The notes beneath the pieces were generated by a model, which was not told the origin of the DNA, searched no databases, and worked only from the letters and a program-made list of their open reading frames with translations. Positions 9,066-18,134 of a stretch of 64,000 bases of DNA are shown here, one piece after another. The stretch is taken from the NCBI GenBank assembly GCA_001556025.1, contig LSIB01000136.1, positions 270,867-334,866 on the forward strand, given 5' to 3'. The position numbers and the translations under genes are program-made. How positions within the stretch are numbered: position 1 is the stretch's first letter; each line of letters opens with the position of its first letter. The DNA is from Rhizobiales bacterium CCH3-A5 (lineage in GTDB: Bacteria; Pseudomonadota; Alphaproteobacteria; Rhizobiales; Beijerinckiaceae).

Positions 9066-10145
9066 ATGAAAAAATATCTCGACTATCTCTGGCCGCTGAT
9101 CGGGCTCGTCGCGGTGGTCTGGTCGGTGGATCTGCTCTGGGACAAGCTGAAATCGGAAGCCGGCACCGATGCCGCGATCCAGACGCTTCTCGAACAGGGC
9201 GGCGTCTGGGACAATCTGAAGATCGTCGCCAGCCGCATCGCGCAGAAGATCGGCCTGATCTCGCCCGACGCCTTCCTCCATGCGGGGTTGGCGACGCTCG
9301 TCGCCTATGCCGCGCTCGCTTGGTATGACCGCATCGCGCTCATCCATCTCGGCAAGGAGAAGGGCTTTTCCTGGGCCTATATCTCGGTCTGCTCGTTCGT
9401 GACCTACGCGCTCTCGCACAATATCGGCGCGTCGGTCGTCTCGGGCGGCATGGTCCGCTACCGCGCCTACACCGCCAAAGGCCTGAGCGCGGCCGAAGTC
9501 GCGGTGCTGGTCGCGCTCTGCTCCTTCACCTTCGCCTTCGGCACGATCCTGCTGATGGGGCTCGTGCTGATCTACGAGCCGGAGATCCTGCGGCCGCTGG
9601 CGCGGCTGTCCTCGAAATTCGCGATCGGAGACGGCGCAGCGACGCTGATCGGCTACGGCATGCTCGGCTTCTGTGCGCTCTACACGATCGGGGCCTGGCT
9701 CAAGTTCAAGCCTCTCAGGATCGGCAAGTTCGAGCTCATCTACCCGCGCCTTCCAATCGTCGCGCGACAATATCTGGCGGCTCCGCTCGAACTCGCAGGC
9801 GCGGCCGGCATCATCTATTTCGCCCTGCCCGACCAGGGCAATCCCGGCTTCCTGATCGTGCTCGGCGCGTTCCTGCTCTCGTTCTCGGCCGGGCTGTTGA
9901 GCCAGGTTCCGGGCGGCGTCGGCGTGATGGAGGCCGTGTTTCTCGCCGTGATGCCCGGCGTTCCCGCGCCGGCCGTGTTCGCCGCGCTCCTGGTCTGGCG
10001 GATGTTCTACCTGATCATCCCGCTGGTGATCTCACTGCCGGTCGTCCTGCTTTTCGAGCGCATGCAGTTGCGCCAGCATGCACGCGCGGCGGCGATCGCT
10101 CAGGCGCAGGAGAAGGCGAAGACGGCCGATCCGCCGCTGGCGTGA
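9066..10145 (+). CDS. UPF0104 / lysylphosphatidylglycerol synthase TM-like membrane protein
   Basis: 359 aa with about eight membrane helices. The family signature is present: SHNIGASVVSGGMVRYRAY in the first half and LLSQVPGGVGVMEAVFLAVMP in the last third, as in YbhN and the flippase-like half of MprF. It lacks the soluble synthase domain of MprF, so it may move lipids or be an orphan flippase-like protein. The frame is open from 9012, but ATG 9066 (GGTCCCATGAAAAAA) begins directly before the first hydrophobic stretch and is preferred. Confidence 0.85.
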   Translation: MKKYLDYLWPLIGLVAVVWSVDLLWDKLKSEAGTDAAIQTLLEQGGVWDNLKIVASRIAQKIGLISPDAFLHAGLATLVAYAALAWYDRIALIHLGKEKGFSWAYISVCSFVTYALSHNIGASVVSGGMVRYRAYTAKGLSAAEVAVLVALCSFTFAFGTILLMGLVLIYEPEILRPLARLSSKFAIGDGAATLIGYGMLGFCALYTIGAWLKFKPLRIGKFELIYPRLPIVARQYLAAPLELAGAAGIIYFALPDQGNPGFLIVLGAFLLSFSAGLLSQVPGGVGVMEAVFLAVMPGVPAPAVFAALLVWRMFYLIIPLVISLPVVLLFERMQLRQHARAAAIAQAQEKAKTADPPLA

Positions 10146-10151
10146 CCGCGC

Positions 10152-11042
10152 TCAGCGCGATCTGAGCGCAAGCGCCGCCGCGCCGAACATCAGGAGAGCG
10201 CCCAGCCCCTCGGCCCAGCCGAACGGCTCGCTCAGCACGACGATGCCGGCCGACACAGCGATGACCGGGCTGACGAAGGCGTAAAGCCCGGCGCGAAAAG
10301 CGCCCCAGTCGCGCAGCAGCCTCAAATAGATGGTGAAGCCCATCAGCGAGCCGCCGACGACCAGCGTCAGCAGCGATGGCCAGACCGGCCATATGCCGAG
10401 CGCGCGCAGATCGGCGACATCGACCGGCTCCAGTACGAGCGAGATCACCGTCAGGCCGGCCGCCCCGATCATCGTCTGCCAGCCCGCCAGGGTCAGCGTC
10501 GGCATGGCAGGCGCGATCGCTCGCGTCAGCACCGCGCCGACGCAATAGAGCAGCGTGCCGAAGGCGACCGAGGCCAGCCCCCAGATCTCCAGCGGATTGC
10601 CGGTCGCCGCGCTGACGCCGGCGCTGAGCCGCGTCGCGAACAGGAAGCTCAGGCCGACAGCGCCGAGCCCGATCGCCAGCACGCGCCGGCCGCTGATGCT
10701 GTGACCCTCGATGACGCGGCTGGCCAGCAGCGACCAGACCGGGATCGTCGCGAGATTGACCACGGCCGCCAGCCCGCTCGGAGCCTGCGCCGTGCCCCAG
10801 AACAGGAAGGCGTAGTTGCCGGTGTTGACCAACAGCGCCGTCAGCAGCAGCCGCCCACGCGTTGCAGCGGGAACCTTCAAGACATCCCGCCCGGCCCAGA
10901 GCAGCATCAGCGCGCCGGCAATCCAGAACCGCACCGCCGCCAGGAAGATCGGCGGCACATGCTCGGAGGCGATCTTCACCGGCAGGAAGGTCAGGCCCCA
11001 GACGAGGCACATGATCGCGAAGAAGATGGCGTTGCGGGACAT
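10152..11042 (-). CDS. EamA/DMT-family exporter
   Basis: 296 aa, ten hydrophobic segments in two repeated EamA halves (about 5-135 and 150-290). The start IFFAIMCLVWGLTFLPVKIASE and the second-half motif SPVIAVSAGIVVLSEPFGWAE are typical of RhaT/YdcZ-like drug/metabolite transporters. Substrate is unknown. It converges on the UPF0104 gene with 6 bp between stops and lies downstream of flhA on the same strand, 86 bp away, but is probably independent. Confidence 0.88.
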   Translation of the reverse strand: MSRNAIFFAIMCLVWGLTFLPVKIASEHVPPIFLAAVRFWIAGALMLLWAGRDVLKVPAATRGRLLLTALLVNTGNYAFLFWGTAQAPSGLAAVVNLATIPVWSLLASRVIEGHSISGRRVLAIGLGAVGLSFLFATRLSAGVSAATGNPLEIWGLASVAFGTLLYCVGAVLTRAIAPAMPTLTLAGWQTMIGAAGLTVISLVLEPVDVADLRALGIWPVWPSLLTLVVGGSLMGFTIYLRLLRDWGAFRAGLYAFVSPVIAVSAGIVVLSEPFGWAEGLGALLMFGAAALALRSR

Positions 11043-11128
11043 GCGCGGGGCTTAGCGGCGGGCGCTACTCACCGCCAATGCCGGCGCTGCATGCGTGCAT
11101 GGGCCGCGCGCAGGGCGCAATCGCCCAA

Positions 11129-13252
11129 TCACACGCTCCCGACCGTCTTCAGCCGCACCCGCGGATGAATCTCCGCCTGCGACAGCACGGGCGTCTCGCG
11201 GCGGAAGCGTTCGACGATCTGGCGCACGAAGGGCCGCGCCAGCCCCGAGGTCACCAGCGCCGGCATCTCGCCGATGCGGGCCGCGTCCTCGAACTTGTCG
11301 CGAACGTGATGGACGAATTCCTGCAGCCGCGAGGGCTGCATGGCGAGGTGGCGCTCCTCGCCATTGCCGATGATCGATTCGGCGAAAATGCTCTCCCAGG
11401 CCGGCGACAGCGTGATGATCGGCAGCGAGCCCTGCCCGTTCGAGAACTGCGCGCAGATCTGGCGCGCCAGCCGCATGCGGACATGCTCGGCGATCTCGCG
11501 CGGATTCTTGATGCCGCCGGCGACTTCGGCGATGCCCTCGACGATCGTGGCGAGGTCGCGGATCGAGATGCGCTCGGACAGCAGGAGCTGCAGCACGCGC
11601 TGGATGCCGGTGGTCGAGATTTGCGCAGGCACGATCTCCTTGACGAGTTCGGCATGGTCCTTGGGCAGCTCGCGCAGCAGCTTCTGCACTTCGCCATGCG
11701 AGAGGAGCTCCGGCATGTGCGATTTGAGCACCTCGGTGAGATGCGTCGAGATCACGGTCGCGGCGTCGACCACGGTGAAGCCGCGCAACTGCGCCTCGTC
11801 CTGCAGCGCCGCGTCGATCCAGGTCGCCGGCAGGCCGAAGGTCGGCTCCAGCACATTGTGGCCGGGCAGGTTCACCGAGCCGCCCATCGGGTCCATCGCC
11901 ATGTACTGGCCGGCGTAGACGACGCCATGGCCGGCATCGATCTCCTTGATCTTGATGAAGTAGTGATTGGCCTCGAGCTGGACGTTGTCGACGATGCGCA
12001 CCGCCGGCATGACGAAGCCGAGCTCGGCCGCAAGCTGGCGGCGCAGCGCCTTGACCTGGTCGGTGAGCCGGTCCTGACCGCCCGGCGCGTTGACAAGCGG
12101 CAAGAGCCCGTAGCCGATCTCGATCTTCAGCTCGTCGAGCTTGAGCAGGTCGTTGAGCGTCTCCTCCTTGGGCGTGCCGTCGGCCTGGAGCGGCGAGGCC
12201 GCCTGCGCGGTCTCCGCCTCGGCCGCCTCCCTCTCCTTGGCGATCTTGCCGAAATGGCGCGCGAGCCACGCCGCTCCGGCCGCCAGTACCAGGAACGGCA
12301 GCATCGGGATGCCAGGCAGGATGGCGATCAGCAGCATCACCGCAGCCGACATGCCGAGCGCCTTGGGATAGCCCGAGAGCTGCTTGCCGAGCGCCTTGTC
12401 GGCCGCGCCGCGCACGCCGGATTTGGAGACCAGAAGGCCCGCTGCAGTCGAGACGATCAGCGCGGGAATCTGGCTGACGAGGCCGTCGCCGACGGTGAGC
12501 TGGGTATAGGCGCGCGCCGCGTCGCCAAACCCCATGCCCTGCTGTGCGACGCCGATGATGATGCCGCCGATGACGTTGATGAAGGTGATCAGCAGGCCGG
12601 CGATGGCGTCGCCGCGGACGAATTTCGACGCGCCATCCATCGAGCCGAAGAAGTTCGCCTCGTCCTCCAGCGCCTTGCGGCGGGTCTTGGCGACGTCCTG
12701 GTCGATCAGCCCGGCCGAGAGATCGGCGTCGATCGCCATCTGCTTGCCGGGCATGGCGTCGAGCGCGAAGCGCGCCGCGACCTCGGCGATGCGGCCCGAA
12801 CCCTTGGTGATGACGACGAAGTTGACGATCAGCAGGATGGTGAAGACGACCACCCCGATCACGAAATTGCCGCCCATCACGAAATTGCCGAAGGCTTCGA
12901 TGACGTGGCCCGCCGCCGCGCTGCCTTCATGGCCATGCGCCAGGATCAGGCGCGTCGAGGCGAGGTTGAGCGCCAGCCGCAGCATGGTGACGATCAGCAG
13001 CACGGTCGGAAAAGCGGAGAATTCCAGCGGCTCCTCGATGAACAGCGCCGTCATCAGCACCAGCACCGAGAGGATGATGGAGAGCGCCAGCAGGAGGTCG
13101 AGCAGCAGGGCCGGCAGCGGGAAGATCAGCACCACGAGGATGCCCATCACGCCGATCGCCAGGAACAGGTCCGGCCGGTTGAGGAGTTTGCCCAACGCGC
13201 CGCGTGTCGGCATGTTGAAGCCGCCGCCCGTCCCTGCCGTCACATCGGTCAT
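11129..13252 (-). CDS. flhA: Flagellar biosynthesis protein FlhA
   Basis: 707 aa. FlhA is the large inner-membrane component of the flagellar type III export gate. The N-terminal half has about eight membrane helices and the family motif GRIAEVAARFALDAMPGKQM; the cytoplasmic half (about 340-707) binds chaperone-substrate complexes and carries the conserved HLTEVLKSHMPELL and LLSERISIRDL segments. The frame extends to 13294; ATG 13252 (MTDVTAG) is the better start because it lies 67 bp downstream of a CtrA box. It stands alone on the minus strand, split from the fliF cluster by an MFS gene and two small genes. Confidence 0.96.
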   Translation of the reverse strand: MTDVTAGTGGGFNMPTRGALGKLLNRPDLFLAIGVMGILVVLIFPLPALLLDLLLALSIILSVLVLMTALFIEEPLEFSAFPTVLLIVTMLRLALNLASTRLILAHGHEGSAAAGHVIEAFGNFVMGGNFVIGVVVFTILLIVNFVVITKGSGRIAEVAARFALDAMPGKQMAIDADLSAGLIDQDVAKTRRKALEDEANFFGSMDGASKFVRGDAIAGLLITFINVIGGIIIGVAQQGMGFGDAARAYTQLTVGDGLVSQIPALIVSTAAGLLVSKSGVRGAADKALGKQLSGYPKALGMSAAVMLLIAILPGIPMLPFLVLAAGAAWLARHFGKIAKEREAAEAETAQAASPLQADGTPKEETLNDLLKLDELKIEIGYGLLPLVNAPGGQDRLTDQVKALRRQLAAELGFVMPAVRIVDNVQLEANHYFIKIKEIDAGHGVVYAGQYMAMDPMGGSVNLPGHNVLEPTFGLPATWIDAALQDEAQLRGFTVVDAATVISTHLTEVLKSHMPELLSHGEVQKLLRELPKDHAELVKEIVPAQISTTGIQRVLQLLLSERISIRDLATIVEGIAEVAGGIKNPREIAEHVRMRLARQICAQFSNGQGSLPIITLSPAWESIFAESIIGNGEERHLAMQPSRLQEFVHHVRDKFEDAARIGEMPALVTSGLARPFVRQIVERFRRETPVLSQAEIHPRVRLKTVGSV

Positions 13253-13318
13253 CGACCAGCCCGCTCCACGCCGCCAGGCCGATAGGCCGGGCACCCGGCA
13301 ATTCTTGCCGGGCTTATG

Positions 13319-13334
13319 GTGAACGAGTGGTTAA
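13319..13334 (-). promoter_or_regulatory. Candidate CtrA box upstream of flhA
   Basis: On the minus strand TTAA, seven bases, TTCAC: one mismatch to TTAA-N7-TTAAC. It ends 67 bp upstream of the flhA ATG, a typical promoter position. Confidence 0.55.
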
Positions 13335-13473
13335 GCGGCGCGAAAAAATCCCGTGTGGAACCTTTCCCTGAACAGGCTGTTATCGAATGGCCGCGTTGTA
13401 GCCGCATTCAGCCGCACAATTCGTCGTGGGTCGACAATACTGGTTATTAGAACCGCAATTATTGGAGGAAGAC

Positions 13474-13773
13474 GTGGATAGACGTTCTTTTGTCATGAGT
13501 CTTTTCGGGGGCGTCGCCGCTGCGAGTCTGGGCGGCACTGCCATTGCGCAGGCTGCCTCGCGCAAGCCCGATCTCGCTGCGGCGCTGCCGGCCGGCGACC
13601 AGATCGACGCCGCCACCAAGGCTGCGCTCGATGCGGCTGATGCCGACTTCAACCAGGTTTCGGTCCGCATCGGCCCGCGCCCGCGCCGCCGCCGTCCGGT
13701 CGTGGTGCGTGAGCGCGTGATCGTGCGCAGGCGTCCGCGGCGGGTCGTTCGCCGCCGCGTGATCGTGCGCTGA
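13474..13773 (+). CDS. Small twin-arginine-type exported protein with Arg/Val tail (paralog A)
   Basis: 99 aa, GTG start chosen because TGGAGGAAG ends 3 bases upstream and the paralog at 15450 has the same arrangement. It begins with a twin-arginine motif (DRRSF) and a hydrophobic GGVAAASLGGTAIAQAAS, a plausible Tat or Sec signal with an AxA site. A short helix DQIDAATKAALDAADADFNQ follows, then an extremely basic tail (about 40 residues, mostly Arg, Val and Pro). Function is unknown. The tail could bind nucleic acid, anionic polymers or membrane; these are guesses. A strong terminator follows 18 bp after the stop. See paralog B. Confidence 0.72.
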   Translation: MDRRSFVMSLFGGVAAASLGGTAIAQAASRKPDLAAALPAGDQIDAATKAALDAADADFNQVSVRIGPRPRRRRPVVVRERVIVRRRPRRVVRRRVIVR

Positions 13774-13791
13774 GACTGACCAGAACCTCGG

Positions 13792-13817
13792 AAGGCGGCG
13801 CTTCGGCGCCGCCTTTT
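13792..13817 (+). terminator. Rho-independent terminator after small protein A
   Basis: Stem GGCGGCGC (13794-13801) and GCGCCGCC (13806-13813) around a TTCG tetraloop, then TTTT (13814-13817). It sits 18 bp after the stop of the gene at 13474, so that gene is a single-gene transcript. Confidence 0.88.
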
Positions 13818-13866
13818 CCATGTGACGCTACCGGCCAAAATCGCGCAGCCACGGGAGGAGACCGGC

Positions 13867-15327
13867 ATGACAACGCCGGATCGGACCAGCGATGGCGTCG
13901 TCGCCACGGACATACCCGCCAGGCTCGACCGGCTGCCATGGTCGCGCTTCCACACGCTCGTCGTCGTGGCACTCGGAGTCACCTGGATTCTCGACGGGCT
14001 GGAGGTCACGCTTGCAGGCTCCGTCTCGGGCGCGCTCAAGGACAGCCCGGTCCTTCGCTTCACCAACACCGAAATCGGCATGGCCGGCGCCGCCTATCTT
14101 GCGGGCGCGGTGCTGGGCGCTCTGTTCTTCGGCTGGCTGACCGACCGCCTTGGCCGCAAGAAGCTCTTCACCATCACGCTGTTCGTCTATCTCGCCGCCA
14201 CGGCGGCCACCGCCTTCTCATGGAATTTCTGGAGCTTCATCGTCTTCCGATTTTTCACCGGCATGGGTATCGGCGGCGAATACACCGCGATCAACTCGAC
14301 CATCCAGGAACTCGTGCCGGCGCGCGTGCGCGGCTGGGTCGATCTCGTCATCAACGGTTCGTTCTGGGTGGGTGCGGCGCTCGGCGCGGTCGGCGCCATC
14401 GTGCTGCTGAACCCTGTCGTCGTCGATCCGGAACTCGGCTGGCGGCTCGCCTTCTTCATCGGCTCCGCGCTGGGCCTGATCATCCTCGTCCTGCGGCAAT
14501 GGATTCCCGAGAGCCCGCGCTGGCTTATCGGCCAGGGCCGCACCGCTGAGGCCGAAGCGATCGTCGCGTCGATCGAGGCGCGCTCCGGAGCAACGCCGTC
14601 CGGCGGGCCTCTGCCGCTGACCCATTTGCGTCCGCGCGCAACGACGCCTTTGCGCGAGGTCTTCACCGCGCTGTTCGTGACCTATCGGCCGCGCGCGCTG
14701 GTCGGGCTGGCGCTGATGGTCTCGCAGGCGTTCTTCTACAACGCGATCTTCTTCACCTATGCGCTGATCCTGACGGACTTCTACAAGGTGCCGTCGCAGG
14801 CGATCGGCTGGTTCATCCTGCCCTTCGCCGCAGGCAATTTCCTCGGCCCGCTGCTTCTCGGCCGGCTGTTCGACACGGTCGGCCGGCGCATCATGATCGC
14901 GGGGACCTATGCAGCCTCGGGCATCCTGTTGACCGGCACGGGCTGGCTGTTCTGGCAGGACCTTCTCACCGCGACGCAACTGACCGCCTGCTGGAGCGTA
15001 GTGTTCTTCTTCGCCTCCGCTGCGGCGAGTTCGGCCTATCTCACCGTCAGCGAAACCTTCCCCGTCGAGATGCGCGCGCTCGCCATCGCGGCCTTCTATG
15101 CGATCGGGACAGGCGCGGGCGGCGTCGCCGGGCCTTGGCTGTTCGGCGTCCTGATCGACACCGGCTCGCGCGGCAGCGTCTTCGCCGGCTACCTGTTCGG
15201 CGCGGCGCTGATGCTGGGCGCGGCCGCAATCGCGGCCCGCTTCGCGATCAGGGCCGAACGACAGCCGCTGGAGGCGATCGCGAGGCCGCTCAACGCTGTT
15301 GCCGGTCGTTCAGATTCAGCCGTTTAG
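13867..15327 (+). CDS. MFS transporter, metabolite:H+ symporter type
   Basis: 486 aa with 12 predicted helices. The N-terminal motif ILDGLEVTLAGSVSGAL and the loop 2-3 motif GWLTDRLGRKKLF fit the sugar/aromatic acid:H+ symporter branches of the major facilitator family, where an acidic residue in helix 1 takes part in proton coupling. GGEYTAINSTIQELVPARVRG matches the conserved helix 4-5 segment. ATG 13867 has GGGAGGAG just upstream; the open frame from 13822 is not used. It lies between two paralogous small exported proteins on the same strand, suggesting a cassette. Confidence 0.9.
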   Translation: MTTPDRTSDGVVATDIPARLDRLPWSRFHTLVVVALGVTWILDGLEVTLAGSVSGALKDSPVLRFTNTEIGMAGAAYLAGAVLGALFFGWLTDRLGRKKLFTITLFVYLAATAATAFSWNFWSFIVFRFFTGMGIGGEYTAINSTIQELVPARVRGWVDLVINGSFWVGAALGAVGAIVLLNPVVVDPELGWRLAFFIGSALGLIILVLRQWIPESPRWLIGQGRTAEAEAIVASIEARSGATPSGGPLPLTHLRPRATTPLREVFTALFVTYRPRALVGLALMVSQAFFYNAIFFTYALILTDFYKVPSQAIGWFILPFAAGNFLGPLLLGRLFDTVGRRIMIAGTYAASGILLTGTGWLFWQDLLTATQLTACWSVVFFFASAAASSAYLTVSETFPVEMRALAIAAFYAIGTGAGGVAGPWLFGVLIDTGSRGSVFAGYLFGAALMLGAAAIAARFAIRAERQPLEAIARPLNAVAGRSDSAV

Positions 15328-15449
15328 GTTGCTTCAAAGATTTTCGCGCGTGCGGATCACAATCGCCGAAAATGCGCTATCGTTCACTGCCTTGTTCGGC
15401 TGTGGATGCGGGCGCGAAACAATGGTGGAAACCAGTCCTGGAGGAAGTC

Positions 15450-15746
15450 GTGGATAGACGCTCATTCATCATGACCCTGATCGGCGGCATGGCCGCCGCC
15501 AGCCTCGGTGGCGTTGCCGTTGCCGAAGCGGCGCAGGCCAAGCCCGTTCCGAGCCCGGCCCCCGAGCCTGCGAGGGCCGACGACCAGATCGCCGCCGGCA
15601 CGAAGGAGGCGCTCGACCAGACCGAGGCCGAGTTCAGCCAGTATTACTATTATCGCCGCCGGCCGCGCTATTATCGCCGCCCCGTCGTCGTGTATCGCCG
15701 CCCGCGCTACTATGGCCGGCCGCGCTACTATCGCCGCCGCTGGTGA
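15450..15746 (+). CDS. Small twin-arginine-type exported protein with Tyr/Arg tail (paralog B)
   Basis: 98 aa, GTG start with TGGAGGAAG upstream, as in paralog A. N-terminus DRRSFIMTLIGGMAAASLGG is nearly the same as A, followed by a Pro/Ala linker and the shared helix DQIAAGTKEALDQTEAEFSQ. The tail differs in kind: YYYYRRRP, PRYYRRPVVVYRRP and PRYYGRPRYYRRRW, that is Tyr-Arg-Pro repeats instead of Arg-Val. Function unknown. Similar Tyr/Arg-rich short tails occur in uncharacterised rhizobial proteins, from memory only. Confidence 0.7.
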   Translation: MDRRSFIMTLIGGMAAASLGGVAVAEAAQAKPVPSPAPEPARADDQIAAGTKEALDQTEAEFSQYYYYRRRPRYYRRPVVVYRRPRYYGRPRYYRRRW

Positions 15747-15759
15747 TCCAGGCGCTGGA

Positions 15760-15794
15760 CCGGGTCAGGCCGCGCTGATGCGCGCCTGACCCGG
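15760..15794. other. Inverted repeat at the paralog B / flbD convergence
   Basis: Perfect 11-bp arms CCGGGTCAGGC (15760-15770) and GCCTGACCCGG (15784-15794) flank 13 bases that can pair further. It spans the end of flbD and the gap after the small gene. No T-run follows on either strand, so it is only a possible bidirectional transcription stop. Confidence 0.4.
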
Positions 15795-17129
15795 CTCCGC
15801 CACAACGATTCCCGCCGCGCCGTATTCGCTGAGCTTGTTGCGCAGCGTCCGGATCGAGATGCCGAGGATTTTGGCCGCATGGGTGCGGTTTCCGAGGCAA
15901 TGGTCGAGCGTATCGAGAATGAGGTCGCGCTCGACATCGGACACCGTCCGGCCGACCAGGCCGCGCGTCATCGCCTCGGCCGTCTGCGCCACGCGCGAGG
16001 CGACATCACGGCCATTCGCCGGCCCGAGGCCCTCGCCTTCGGGAGTCAGCATCGCATCCGCGCCGATCTCGACTCCCTGGGACAACAGCACCGCGCGATG
16101 CACGGTGTTCTCCAGTTCGCGGACGTTGCCGCGCCATGAGTTGCCAAGCAGGATCTTGCGCGCCTCGGCCGAGACCGGCCGCAGCGGCAATCCGTTGAGT
16201 TCGGCATATTTGCGGGCGAAATGATCGGCAAGCGCCAGGATGTCGCCCGGCCGCTCGCGCAGCGCCGGCAGGCGCAGATGCACCACGTTGAGCCGGTAGA
16301 ACAGATCCTCGCGGAAGGAGCCGTCGCGCACCGCATCGCTCAAGTTGCGGTTCGAGGTCGCGATGATGCGCAGGTCGACCTTGACGGCCTGCGTGCCGCC
16401 GACGCGGTCGATCATCCGCTCCTGCAAGGCGCGCAGAAGCTTGGCCTGCAGCCGGACATCCATTTCGGAAATCTCGTCGAGCAGCAGCGTCCCGCCGCTC
16501 GCCTCCTCGAACTTGCCGATTCGCCGCGCGATCGCGCCGGTAAACGCGCCCTTCTCGTGCCCGAACAGCTCCGATTCGAGCAAATTGTCGGGGATCGCGG
16601 CGCAATTGACCGCCACGAAGGGCTTGTCCTTGCGCAGCGACTTCTGGTGCAGGTGCCGGGCGATAACCTCCTTACCGGTGCCGCTTTCGCCGGTGACGAG
16701 CACGGGCGCGTCCGAGCGGGCGATCTGGGCTGCGAGCGCCACCACGCGCTCCATGGCCGGGTCGCGCCAGATCAGGCTCTGGCTGTCGGCGGCGACCGCC
16801 TGCAGCACGGCGGCGATCAGTTCGGGATCGGGCGGGAGCGGCACATATTCACGCGCGCCGGCCTGGATCGCGGCCACAGCCGCGCGCGCATCAGTCGAGG
16901 TGCCGCAGGCGACGATCGGCGTGCGGATGCGCTCGGCCTCCAGCGCCGCGACGTAAGCGCTGATCGGCTGGGCGACGTCGATCATCAGCAGATCGGCGCC
17001 CTTGGCCCGCAGCACGGCGAGCGTCTGGTCGAGGCTTTCGGTATGGGTGACGGCCGCGCCTTGCGAGACCGCGATGCGGGCCGCCGCGATGAGCTGTCCC
17101 TTGAGACCTCCGACGATGATGAGGCGCAT
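15765..17129 (-). CDS. flbD: Sigma-54 dependent flagellar transcriptional activator FlbD
   Basis: 454 aa. N-terminal receiver-like domain (about 1-120) starts MRLIIVGG and lacks the usual acidic pair, though LLMIDVAQP keeps an Asp at the phospho-site position; the AAA+ domain (about 125-365) has Walker A GESGTGKE, the sigma-54 contact loop GAFTGAI and Walker [11 protein letters not shown]; the C-terminus is a Fis-type helix-turn-helix ([17 protein letters not shown]). This matches FlbD, which turns on late flagellar genes after assembly checkpoints. It is the first gene downstream of fliN in the fliF-fliG-fliH-fliN-flbD run, the Caulobacter order. A sigma-54 type site upstream of fliK is a likely target. 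Confidence 0.93.
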   Translation of the reverse strand: MRLIIVGGLKGQLIAAARIAVSQGAAVTHTESLDQTLAVLRAKGADLLMIDVAQPISAYVAALEAERIRTPIVACGTSTDARAAVAAIQAGAREYVPLPPDPELIAAVLQAVAADSQSLIWRDPAMERVVALAAQIARSDAPVLVTGESGTGKEVIARHLHQKSLRKDKPFVAVNCAAIPDNLLESELFGHEKGAFTGAIARRIGKFEEASGGTLLLDEISEMDVRLQAKLLRALQERMIDRVGGTQAVKVDLRIIATSNRNLSDAVRDGSFREDLFYRLNVVHLRLPALRERPGDILALADHFARKYAELNGLPLRPVSAEARKILLGNSWRGNVRELENTVHRAVLLSQGVEIGADAMLTPEGEGLGPANGRDVASRVAQTAEAMTRGLVGRTVSDVERDLILDTLDHCLGNRTHAAKILGISIRTLRNKLSEYGAAGIVVAEPGQARISAA

Positions 17130-17170
17130 GGTTCAGGTCTTTCCGCTTGAGATGTCGAGAGGCCGGCGGA

Positions 17171-17524
17171 TCATCCCCGGTCGGCCTTGATGATTTCGGT
17201 CATGGTCACGCCGAGCCGGTCCTCGACCACGACGACTTCGCCGCGCGCAACCAGCCGCTCGTTGACGAAAATGTCGATCGCCTCGCCGACGCGGCGGTCG
17301 AGTTCGATCACGGCGCCGGGCACGATCTGGAGCAGGTCGCCGACCGCGATCTTGGACGAGCCCAGCACGGCCGAGACGGTGACCGGCACGTCGAAGACCT
17401 GTTCGAGGTCTTCCGCCGTCTTGACCGGAACCGGGCCCGAGCGCGCGACCGAACCCTGGTCATTGTCGAAGGACAGGTCTGCCGGGTTCAGCGGCGGCAG
17501 GTTGAGGTCGTTTTCGGAGCTCAT
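17171..17524 (-). CDS. fliN: Flagellar motor switch protein FliN
   Basis: 117 aa. The C-terminal 75 residues are the SpoA/FliN domain: VFDVPVTVSAVLG, LQIVPGAVIELDRRVGEAIDIFVN and VVVVEDRLGVTMTEI are signature segments. FliN forms the C-ring with FliG and FliM and helps dock FliH. The length is normal for alphaproteobacteria. It follows fliH by 9 bp and precedes flbD by 41 bp. Confidence 0.95.
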   Translation of the reverse strand: MSSENDLNLPPLNPADLSFDNDQGSVARSGPVPVKTAEDLEQVFDVPVTVSAVLGSSKIAVGDLLQIVPGAVIELDRRVGEAIDIFVNERLVARGEVVVVEDRLGVTMTEIIKADRG

Positions 17525-17533
17525 GGCTTTTCC

Positions 17534-18133
17534 CTATTCGACGATGCCGCGGAAACGGCCGGCCCCGAATGCGCTTTCGACCGCCTGGTCGATCAGCTGT
17601 CCGAGCTTCGCCTGGTCGACGACGAAGCCGCCATCGGCCCATTCGATGCGCCCGTCGCCGGGGCCGATATCGGGCTCGCCGAGCACGACCAGCTTTCCTG
17701 CAAATCCCGTCTCGCGCGTCAGCCGGGCCAGCATCCCCTCGACGGTCTCGACAGAAGCCTCGTTGACGCGGACCACGAGATGCGGCGCGAGCCGGGCATG
17801 GCCGAGGCATTCGCGCACCGCGTTCTCGAGCCCAGCCATCGGTTTGTCGGCGAGCGCCGCGCCCGCCAGCCGGCGGGCCGTGCTGATCGCGACCTGAGCG
17901 GCCTGCCATTCGACCTCGTCGAGGCGCGCATGCTCCTGCGACGCCAGCCGCTCGATCGACTGCAGCAGCCGCGCAACGAGACCGCCGGTCTGGTCCTGCG
18001 CCTCCGCGCGCGCCTGCGCCAGCCCGGCCTGAAAGCCTTCGCTGCGGGCTTTCGCGACATCCGCTTCGCCGGCGGCGCGACGGCTGCCTTCGCGAAAATC
18101 GGTCCCGAACATGAATTTCGTCGCGGCCGCCAT
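17534..18133 (-). CDS. fliH: FliH-type flagellar assembly protein
   Basis: 199 aa. N-terminal third is charged and helical with ARSEGFQAGLAQARAEA, the pattern of the FliH helix; the C-terminal part (about 90-199) contains the FliH/YscL-like domain with LVVRVNEASVETVEGMLARL. FliH holds FliI at the export gate and C-ring. The call rests on position between fliG and fliN and on general sequence character; in alphaproteobacteria this protein diverges strongly and is sometimes named FlbE. Start is 1 bp after the fliG stop region, so the pair is probably coupled. Confidence 0.8.
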   Translation of the reverse strand: MAAATKFMFGTDFREGSRRAAGEADVAKARSEGFQAGLAQARAEAQDQTGGLVARLLQSIERLASQEHARLDEVEWQAAQVAISTARRLAGAALADKPMAGLENAVRECLGHARLAPHLVVRVNEASVETVEGMLARLTRETGFAGKLVVLGEPDIGPGDGRIEWADGGFVVDQAKLGQLIDQAVESAFGAGRFRGIVE

Positions 18134-18134
18134 C

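Noticed and set aside
11078..13285. 735-codon plus-strand frame over flhA
   Set aside because: Antisense to flhA, which has full family motifs; the reading is Arg/Asp/His-rich with no domain.
15760..15794. Perfect inverted repeat as a rho-independent terminator
   Set aside because: Good stem but no T-run on either strand; kept only as an inverted repeat of unknown role.
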